A stretch of 64,000 bases of DNA, taken from NCBI GenBank assembly GCA_030686995.1, contig CM060691.1:94878743-94942742 (forward strand), in the 5' to 3' direction. The notes beneath the pieces are model-generated. The model was not told where the DNA came from and did not search any database. It saw only the letters and a list, made by a program, of their open reading frames with translations. This DNA comes from Artemisia argyi. Its lineage: Eukaryota; Streptophyta; Magnoliopsida; Asterales; Asteraceae. Below, piece by piece: positions 56,646 to 64,000 of this stretch; the first letter of the stretch is position 1; the number at the start of each line of letters is the position of its first letter. A program made the translations under genes and the position numbers.

Positions 56646-56788
56646 GTATGCTAGTAAGCCCTTGAGGCATTAGTTTATTGGATGTTTAATTTTCTTCTAT
56701 ATGCACCTTGGATGCATTTTGATTGTAACCATGTTAACATTTAGTAGAAATGGTTATTTCAAGTTCTAGTTGCTTGTTATGCATGACA

Positions 56789-56791
<3 letters not shown>

Positions 56792-56876
<85 letters not shown>
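56792..56876. repeat. (TA)n microsatellite 1
   Basis: 85 bp of uninterrupted TA. It borders the left end of the TIR element that starts GGGGGCCATTC. Confidence 0.95.
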
Positions 56877-56879
<3 letters not shown>

Positions 56880-57942
56880 GGCCATTCATGTGAGAAGCCT
56901 ATATTTTGATCTAATGGCCATTATTAGCTAACTATTTTTTTTGAAAAATTTCAAAAAAAAATCGATTTTTTTTTTTCAAAAAAATTTCGATTTTTTTTTT
57001 TCAAAAAAATTTCAAATTTTTTTTTGAAAAATTTTCAAAATTCTTTTTGAAAAATTTTCAAAAAATTTTTGAAAAAAAATTTCGAAATTTTTTTTTTTTT
57101 TCACATGTGACGAATTTTTTTTTTCACATGTTACGGAATTTTTTTTCACATGTAACGAAAAAAAAAATTTTACATGTGACGAATTTTTTTTTTCACATGT
57201 GACAAATTTTTTTTTTCACACGTGACAAAAAAATTTTCATGAAAATTTCAAAAAAAAATTTTCACACGTGACGAAATTTTGTTTTCACATGTGACGGAAT
57301 TTTTTTTTCACATGTGACGAATTTTTTTTTCATACGTGACAAAAAAAAATTCGTGAAAATTTCCAAATTTTTTGACATATGACGAAATTTTTTTTCACAT
57401 GTGACGGAATTTTTTTTTTCACATGTGACGAATTTTTTTTTTACATGTGACAAAAAAAATTTCGTGAAAAATTTTTAAATTTTTTTTCACATGTGACGAA
57501 AATAATTTTCAGAAAAAAAAATTTCGGAAAAAAAATTCGGGATTTTTTTTTCGAAAAAAATTTTCAAAAAAAAATTTTTTCGAAAAAAAGTTTTTTTGAA
57601 AAAAAAATTATCGAAAAATTTTGTTTTCGAAAAAAAAAATTTGAAAAAAAAATTATTTGAAATTTTTTTTTTCAACTTTTTTTGAAAAAAAAAATTTGAA
57701 AAATATTCGAAAACATTTTTTCAAAAAAAAATTTTTCGAAAATTTTTCTTGAAATTTTTTTTTTCGAAACTTTTTTGAAAATTTTCGAAATATTTTTTAA
57801 AATTTTTCAAAATTTTTTAAGAAATTTTCAAAAAGTTGATTAACTAATATCAGCCATTTGATTAAAGTTAAAGGAGGATAAAATGAGTGGCTAGGATTGC
57901 TTCTCGCGTTCTCACAAAATTTAGGCTTCTCATTTGAACGAT

Positions 57943-57946
<4 letters not shown>
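56877..57946. mobile_element. (TA)n-flanked TIR element with A/T-homopolymer core
   Basis: The left end CATTCATGTGAGAAGCCTA and the reverse complement of the right end CGTTCAAATGAGAAGCCTA match over about 26 bp. Inner segments (ATCTAATGGCC and ATCAAATGGCT, then ATTAGYTAA) also match. (TA)n lies directly on both sides, as in Micron-type or other (TA)n-inserting elements. It contains no coding region. The core (56930-57840) is alternating runs of A and T. Confidence 0.6.
57100..57500. repeat. ~23-bp minisatellite with CACATGTGAC core
   Basis: About 15 units of T-run plus CACATGTGACGAA or variants (CACACGTGAC, CATACGTGAC, CATGTTACGG). The core is palindromic. The minus-strand frame rich in HVKKKFVTCEKK is a translation of this repeat, not a gene. 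Confidence 0.75.

Positions 57947-58030
<84 letters not shown>
57947..58030. repeat. (TA)n microsatellite 2
   Basis: 84 bp of TA shared as the boundary of two TIR elements. The IYIYIY frames on either strand are artefacts of it. Confidence 0.95.
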
Positions 58031-58032
<2 letters not shown>

Positions 58033-58822
58033 TCAAGTAAGATCAAAGTTAAAGTTTTTAAAATAAGATACATTCAAGAACCAATAGCAATAGACCAAGT
58101 GTCAATAAATTTAAGACACAAAAAAGTGAAAAAGAAAATTAATAAGAATTAATTTGTAAAGGCTTAAAGGCATTTTAGTAATGTTAATATATACAATAAC
58201 CTTAAAACTCTCATCCATAAATTACATCTGCCACATCTTTCCCATTTTCCTCTCTCATATTAAACCTCTATTTTTCCTCCCACCTAATCTAGAGGTCGAT
58301 TTTTGTGATTTTCTTTTCCGGATCAGATTGAAATGTATCGGATGTAGCAAATGATGTATTGGTATTGTTTATTTAGTGAACTGATGTATCTACTCATGTA
58401 TTTCATTGATATGTATGAGATGAAGCAACTGATGTATTCGTATTGTTTAATTAGTACTAGTATCTTTTTAATATTTGTTGAACATTTATAATGTGCATCG
58501 ATGGTTTAAAGCTTCCTGATGAAGAATGTTTAACAAAATGCAAAAAGGAAGTACAGTAATATAAAAGAAAAGATGTCTAATAATGGATGAAAAAGTCAAA
58601 CAAGGTGTGTCATTGTGTCATATGTTTGAAAGGAAGTTGTCACCAATTAGAAAACTGAACCTATTAATTAAGTAAATTATTAATAAATTGTGATACATAA
58701 CCCTCAAGTTGTAGTTTATTATAAAAAAGCCATTCATCAATTATTAATGTCACCTAATCTCAATTAAATGATCCGATGGTTGTGATTAGTTCTTACTTTT
58801 ACAACTTTAAGCTTGATCTCAC

Positions 58823-58824
<2 letters not shown>
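58031..58824. mobile_element. Second (TA)n-flanked TIR element
   Basis: The left part GATCAAAGTTAAAGTT (58041) and the reverse complement of the right part GATCAAGCTTAAAGTT match over about 28 bp with six differences. The 0.8-kb interior has no coding region. Confidence 0.55.

Positions 58825-58903
<79 letters not shown>
58825..58903. repeat. (TA)n microsatellite 3
   Basis: 79 bp of TA at the right end of the second TIR element. Confidence 0.95.
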
Positions 58904-58906
<3 letters not shown>

Positions 58907-59453
58907 GCTCTAAATATATTTTCTTACAAGCATTTCATATCTCGATTTCTCTCATGACCTTAAAACGAGGGGGAGTATATGTCAAGGGGGAGTTCTACAT
59001 TCGACGGGATAACCTTTTTGATGCTAACAAAAAGGAGGAGAAACGATATAAACTCACTAAATACTTGTATATACATTAATTTTTGATTTAATGAGTTTAG
59101 ATTTTGTAATCATAAAAAATGGGGAGATTGTTGATATAAATAATGCATAAAAATGTTATTAATATTTTTCGATATCCCTAATGAGAGCTTGATTTTGATC
59201 TGTAACACAACTGTGACGAGATGAAGCTAATTTGTGTGTGAATTTGAAACCCTAGATTTGGGGGCATAAAATGGTGAGACTGATTATGTGACGAAATGAG
59301 AATGATGAGCCTGTACGTTATTTAAGGTTTTTGATGCTTTTCTTACTTTTGTTTTTGGATGATACATTCATAGATTGTCTATTTAGCTAAAGTCAATGTG
59401 TTTATTTTGACATTTTAAAAACTAAATAATTATTTATTTGACGATATTTTCAA
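58904..59453 (+). mobile_element. Copia-like 3' end and LTR start, truncated
   Basis: AGGGGGAGTATATGTCAAGGGGGAG, AAAAAGGAGGAG and AATGGGGAGAT are polypurine tracts like those at 16327-16705. TGTTGATATAAATAATGC at 59129 then resembles the copia LTR start at 16706. The LTR is cut at 59453 by (ATT)n and the non-LTR copies. A diverged relative of 59170-59290 is at 62270-62430. Confidence 0.6.

Positions 59454-59499
<46 letters not shown>
59454..59499 (-). repeat. (TAA)n tail of non-LTR copy 1
   Basis: Sense (minus) AATAAAG-like 3'UTR runs into (ATA/AAT)n. It is the 3' end of the copy that extends to 60127. Confidence 0.8.
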
Positions 59500-59500
<1 letters not shown>

Positions 59501-60127
59501 TATAAACATTACTTTATTGAAAAACAAATAGGATTTTACAAGAAATTAGTGGGGAGTCGAGAAACTAACTCAACCCCCACACCTCTAGCTATAGCAAAAC
59601 CAATTCTACTAAAAATATGGGGAGCAGCACGTGCTCCAATATCTTGGGTCATGGAGAATCGTCGAATGCGCTTTAATAATGTCACTGCATCCTTTTCAAG
59701 TTCTCCAAAAGAAGAGAATGAAAAGGGGAGGAACTCATATCCGATATCAGCGCATTTACCCGCGTACTTGACACGTTTACGTTGTGCGGCTTCAATAACC
59801 GCCCGACCGGGCATAAAATCAACCATACACGAACGCGTCAAAGGTGACGATCCTGTAAGATCAACACGAACTGAAACTTCAGACCGAGAACATATATCAA
59901 CAAGAACATCCCGCACAACATTATGCCGATGTTTAATACCAACTATACCTGCGCACGATACAGCATGATCTCCGAAAATATCTCCAGAAAAAACCTTAGA
60001 ACAAGCTGAACATGACATCTGGACATTAAAAAGAGGAACACCCAACCGATAACACAACACACATCGGTAAGTCCTGACATTCATAGTTTGTCCCAATCCG
60101 GATATCGGTGCCACCCAATCCGCATTC
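59500..60127 (-). pseudogene. Non-LTR retrotransposon copy 1: C-terminal nuclease part only
   Basis: It starts abruptly after (AAT)n with DWVAPISGLGQTMNVRTYRC and carries the zinc-finger region (CVLCYRLGVPLF, CSACSKVFSGDIFGDHAVSC, KHRHNVVRD). It ends FSMTQDIGARAAPHIFSRIG and LVSRLPTNFL with stop at 59536-59538. Compared with copy 2 about 32 residues are missing in frame between CSR(S/F) and VDLTGSSPL, including the PAD motif of the nuclease. The Met that starts the open frame is where the truncation falls, not a real start. The 3' UTR is about 36 bp. Confidence 0.75.
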
Positions 60128-60128
60128 A

Positions 60129-60176
<48 letters not shown>
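60128..60176 (-). repeat. (TAA)n tail of non-LTR copy 2, directly 5' of copy 1
   Basis: 48 bp of (AAT)n on the minus strand joins the 3' UTR of copy 2 to the truncated start of copy 1. Confidence 0.85.
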
Positions 60177-60177
<1 letters not shown>

Positions 60178-62017
60178 AATATCACTTTCATTAGAAACAA
60201 ACCAATAAGATTACAAGAAATTAGTGGGGAGTCTCGATACTATCTGAGCCCCCACACCTTTAGCAATAGCAAAACTAATCCTACTGAAGATGTGGTTTGC
60301 AGCACGCGCCCCAATGTCTTGAGTGATGGAAAACTTCTTGATCCGCTTAAGTAGGGTCACTGCATCTGTCTCTAGTTCCCCTAAAGAGGAAAACGAGAAA
60401 GGGGTAAACCCATATCCCAAATTTGCACATTTAGCTCCGTATTTGACCCGCTTGCGTTTTGCGGCATCAGTCACCACGCACCCCGGCACAAAGTCAATCA
60501 TGCCGACTTGCGTGAGGGGTGACGATCCTGTCAGATCAACACACACATCCTTCCCTGCATCCCAGGAATAGAGCAAAATATCTGCTGGCCTTAAGACTTG
60601 CTCTCTTTCTCCACCTAACCCGATGTCGACCTCCTTGCGAGCCGAGACCCCGAATCGAGAACAGATATCAAGCAAAGTATCGTGCACCATGTTGTGTCGA
60701 TGTTCAACACCAATCGTGCCAGTACACGATACAACATGGTCCCCACAAATATCACCAGCGAAAACCTTAGAGCACTCTAAGCACAGCCCCTGGACAGAGA
60801 ATAGGGGAACACCTAGCCGATAGCATAAAATGCACCTATAAGTCCTGGCGTTCATAGTCTGTCCTAACCCAGATATCGGGACCACCCTAAGCCAGTCTGA
60901 TGTGTGATCCTCTTTTTGCGACCTCCAGAGTGCCATTTGTCGGGGGGAAAGACAAAATGTAGACTCGGCCATTTGGGTAACACGTTTGAAATATATATAT
61001 GTCAGTTTCTTCATAAGTTTGGGGGCAGCGATCTCATCTGGGTTACTTAAAAGGTCGGTCTCCATTTTCGCATTAAACATGCTCAAGGCCTCATCGAAGG
61101 AAAAGCCAGAGGTTACGATACTAGAGTGTATTAGAAGCTTAGCCTGCAACTTGGCAGATTGGAGTCTAGACGCAAGGAAGGCATAGTTCAACGCATCCCC
61201 TGCAGAATATACGGCCAGCCCTCCAAATGCAAATGGCAATGTAGCCAACCTCCATTGCCAATCACTAAATCAAGGTCCAGAGGCAGTGACAATATGTTCC
61301 AAGGAAGAACGCAATACCCCATCGAATGCAACGCGAGCACGCTCAAAAGCCCTAGGAGAGCATGTGTGCATAGAGAAATATAACTTTGAAATGCCGGCAC
61401 AAGCTCGTAGAAGTAATAATTCGCATTGAGGATCCTTAAGTTTAGCGATAGCCTCCATAAGCTCGATGGTTTTAGCAACCCGTTTCATGGCCAACTCACT
61501 GTTGAACTCCAAGTCCGCACTAGCAGACCCACCAAGTAATTTAATACCATGCATAGGGCGAGCGATGTTAGGTGGGAAAACACCCACAAGCCTGCCACGG
61601 GGGTCTTCTTTAGACCAAAAAATCTCAGTCTTATTCACATTGAGGTGCAGGCCTTGCAGTGGCCCATCCAACATAATCAGCTCTAGAGCCTTTCCCACGA
61701 CCAAAGTATCTCCGATGATAGTGCCATCATCTAGATACCAAGCTTGAAAGGACAGACTGAAGGAGTCTTTAACCTTACACATCAGGGGATGTAGCACTAA
61801 GGCAAAGAGAAGAGGTCCAAGTGGATTACCTTGTTGCACACCTTGGTGCGACCTAAGTGTGTGTTCCCCATAATATAGTCTAGCCGGCCTGGCATAACAA
61901 AATTCAACCCAGGGTGAAATAGCGGGGCAGCGCAAGCGGACTTCTCGTAACATAACCTCTCGGTCCACCAAATTGAAGGCATTTTGGAAGTCCACTAATA
62001 ACATCGACAGACCCACC

Positions 62018-62019
<2 letters not shown>
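60177..62019 (-). pseudogene. Non-LTR retrotransposon copy 2: reverse transcriptase plus restriction-like endonuclease
   Basis: From 62016 the frame reads RT motif A (LLVDFQNAFNLVDREVML), SHQGVQQGNPLGPLLFALVL and the catalytic WYLDDGTIIGD, then a thumb-like part to ASGP. One TGA at 61267-61269 follows. The same frame continues (FSDWQWRLATLPFAFGGLAV) through 61248-60211. There it shows CILCYRLGVPLFSV, CLECSKVFAGDICGDHVVSC and EHRHNMVHD (zinc-finger-like), then LRPADILLYSW and DVCVDLTGSSPL with KRKRVKY. That PxD-X14-D-K pattern fits an R2-type restriction-like endonuclease. The N-terminal RT fingers are missing, so the copy is 5'-truncated at (AAT)n. APE, RNase H and LTRs are absent. Proteins of this kind are often annotated in plants only as reverse transcriptase. 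Confidence 0.75.

Positions 62020-62106
<87 letters not shown>
62020..62106 (-). repeat. (TAA)n tract 5' of copy 2
   Basis: 87 bp of (ATT)n. It is either the target microsatellite or the tail of a further copy now lost. Confidence 0.85.
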
Positions 62107-62107
<1 letters not shown>

Positions 62108-63257
62108 AAAAATTGCTTGATAGAAAAATCTTAAATATTTTCTAATTTGGCAAATCTTTTTATAAATTTGTTTTTAGTGAAAATTATATGTGTCTAAAGC
62201 ATAAAATAAATTATAGCTTTTACAAATGTTAATTTACAAAAGTTTAGGGGTTAAAAAACGCTTAACCGTAACACAAATGATTGTGAGAGAGCTTGATTTT
62301 GATCCGTAATACAACCAAGTAATGTGATGAAATGAAGCTAAATTAAGTTGATTGTGTGAATGTGAAACCCTATAAAATACAATTTGGAGGCCTAAAGAGA
62401 AGAAAGTTTATTGACGATGGTCATAATGATGAGACTGATCCGCGCATTTGTTATGAATTTGTTTGGGTCGGATGTTGATTTTTTTTAATTTATTTATATA
62501 ATATGGGTGACAGTGTTTTCTTCTTGTTATTTAAGTTATATTTTCTATATTTTTTATATTTATTCAAATTCACGAGAGCTATGTGGTGTAAAGGGTGATA
62601 CATTACAATTGTATCCAAGTATGGCTCTAAAAGATTTGTCACTTTCGGATGTCAAATAATAGTTTCACAAAAACTTGATATTGTTGGATATCGTATTTTC
62701 TAATATTCGGATATATAAAATAGTTATTCGAAATTTCGGATATCTAAAATTCTTGGATCATTTTATACACGATATTTTTAATTTCAAATTAGGCTCAAGT
62801 TAAAATTCAAGCTCGAGCTCAAATGCACACTTTAAGCCTATATCAAACTGATATATTCTCTATGCAGCCACCTCCCCAAATCATTATCAACTAGTCCTTC
62901 CAGCTTTGAGCATATATAGAGCCATTATCCAAAATTTCTGATATCTCAACAAATGGTATAAATTTGATATTTATCATATAACAAAATATCGTATTGATAA
63001 AGATAGACAAAATATAAGCAAATCATGTTTCATATCAAAAGGCTGAGATATCCGCTTACGATCTTTCAAATGATAAAAAGTTAAGCTGAATATGCATATA
63101 ATTAACTTCAATGCAACATAAGGTGTGGGGGACTATAGACAAAGGAAACATAGTCATTTTACATGATGTTAATGATATATTAGCAAGAGAAACATAAGGG
63201 TTCACACACCCAATATAATCATGGGTCACTATCAGGACACTATTTGAAAAATTAATA
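62107..63257. other. AT-rich interval without recognised genes
   Basis: 62270-62430 is a diverged copy of 59170-59290 (GAGCTTGATTTTGATC, GTGAAACCCTA, ATGATGAGACTGAT), so it is probably LTR debris. The rest shows no repeat or coding frame that I can support. Confidence 0.5.
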
Positions 63258-63454
63258 ATCCCTCCATCTCATATTTATTGTCCATATTTCTATTTTAAGA
63301 TGTCTCAAAATAATTGTCCACTTTCCCTATTTAGTAAAAACTAGAAAATCTAGTGAAAGAATATTCCATTTTAGTGGTTGAAAATTAAAGTGTCTCCACC
63401 TTTATTAAACATTGTGTATTCTTTCTCATGACAATAATTTTGAGACTGAGGGAG
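63258..63454. mobile_element. Stowaway-type MITE (Tc1/mariner), 197 bp
   Basis: The left end ATCCCTCCATCTCATATTTA and the reverse complement of the right end CTCCCTCAGTCTCAAAATTA match the Stowaway terminal consensus. TA flanks both ends (63256-63257, 63455-63456). No coding capacity; such elements depend on mariner transposase. Confidence 0.85.
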
Positions 63455-63480
63455 TAGTATATAACAACTATGTTGTATAA

Positions 63481-64000
63481 TGTAACACCTTAGGCAAATC
63501 ACACATTGGCGGTGAGTTGGAGTGATGTTTGGACATATGATAACATTCGCCTTATATGACAACAACGCGTTTTGTGGTCTAACAGTTAATCGCCCATATG
63601 GTTAAGCGTGCTCATGTAAGGGTAGTACTGGCTTGGGTGACCTGCCGGGAAGTCTTCACATTAGGGCCACAAAAGCAAAGCCATGAGCCTTTGGGCAATG
63701 CGGACAATATTGTGGTCTATAAGGTGGGGTATTACAGATGGTATCAGAGCCACTCCAAGTCGTTCGGGATGTGGGGAAAACCTGGGATTCCCCTAAGGGG
63801 GTTGTATGTAACACCTTAGGCAAATCCCACATTGGCGGTGACTAGAGTGATGTTGAGACATATGATAACATTCGCCTTACATGACAACAACACGTTTTTT
63901 GGTCTAACGGTTAATCGCCCATATGGTTAAGCGTGCTCATGTAATAGTAGTACTGGCTTGGGTGACCTGTCGGGAAGTCTTCACATGAGGGCCACAAAAG
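63481..64000 (+). mobile_element. Cassandra (5S-rRNA-carrying TRIM) retrotransposon, runs off the window
   Basis: LTR 1 is 63481-63736 (TGTAACACC to GTATTACA). A perfect tRNA-iMet PBS TGGTATCAGAGC follows at 63739-63750, with an interior of only about 70 bp. A purine tract CCTAAGGGGG (63792-63801) comes next and LTR 2 starts at 63807. No protein is encoded. Both LTRs contain a 5S-rRNA-like block. These features match the Cassandra family. Confidence 0.9.
63601..63659 (+). other. 5S rRNA-like segment in the Cassandra LTR
   Basis: GTTAAGCGTGCTCATG, GGTAGTACT, TGGGTGACCTGCCGGGAAG follow the second half of plant 5S rRNA, where the Pol III internal control region (box A, intermediate element, box C) lies. 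The copy in LTR 2 starts at about 63926. It is not a functional rRNA gene. Confidence 0.85.

Noticed and set aside
57797..58152. Open frames encoding (IY)n peptides on both strands (also at 58813)
   Set aside because: Direct translation of (TA)n microsatellites.
59438..61747. Several + strand frames over the non-LTR copies
   Set aside because: The minus strand carries clear RT and nuclease motifs. The + frames are antisense.
63601..63659. Stand-alone 5S rRNA gene
   Set aside because: Only the second half is similar, and it lies inside a Cassandra LTR with PBS and PPT beside it.

Overview
This is plant nuclear DNA with no host protein gene that I can recognise. It is a stack of nested transposable elements next to a fragment of mitochondrial DNA. 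The predicted proteins (Athila-type gag-pol, a cysteine-rich zinc-ribbon plus acidic ORF, a gag ORF with two protease-like repeats, a GVYRYYHPHL-type C-terminus) resemble uncharacterised retroelement proteins that I remember from Asteraceae such as Tanacetum and Artemisia. A composite-family plant is therefore my best guess. That rests on memory and not on a search.

Layout. 1 to about 4978 is a nuclear mitochondrial insertion carrying broken rpl10 and ccmB. From about 4979 to 56645 there is one nest at least four levels deep. The outermost element O (+ strand) survives as the end of its internal region and one 3' LTR, now in three pieces: 5830-6060, 51407-51646 and 55412-56645. Two elements sit inside that LTR: element N1 (minus strand, 6061-51401, TSD GAtGG/GACGG) and a solo gypsy LTR (51647-55406, TSD GCCAT). 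N1 was itself hit three times: by a non-autonomous Ty1/copia Sirevirus-like element (7457-18104), by an aberrant Athila-like cDNA ending in a copied tRNA-Asp (18145-23727), and by a 21.9-kb Athila-type element (29054-50980, TSD GACGG). The Athila element contains a young 6.9-kb non-autonomous LTR element (33631-40539, TSD TATTT). LTR divergence judged by eye (about 3% copia, 1% Athila, 0.6% the 6.9-kb element) fits this order.

56646-64000 holds two TIR elements punctuated by three (TA)n tracts, copia remnants, and two truncated copies of a non-LTR retrotransposon. Those copies have a reverse transcriptase followed by an R2-like restriction-like endonuclease module and are separated by (TAA)n tails. 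A Stowaway MITE and a Cassandra element with a 5S-rRNA-like LTR follow.

How the parts relate. The autonomous-type Athila gag-pol is disabled by two frameshifts and one stop. The surrounding elements lack pol and must have been moved in trans. They share short non-coding modules that recur across families: a PBS for tRNA-Asp, a second tRNA-Asp-complementary segment in U5, a stem-loop placed just before a polypurine tract with stems of different sequence, and arrays of the palindrome TGACGCCGTCA next to the TATA box. The last motif is also the site at which two of the elements integrated. The most unusual items are the captured tRNA-Asp copy, the stem-loop/PPT module, and the (TAA)n-associated RT plus nuclease element.
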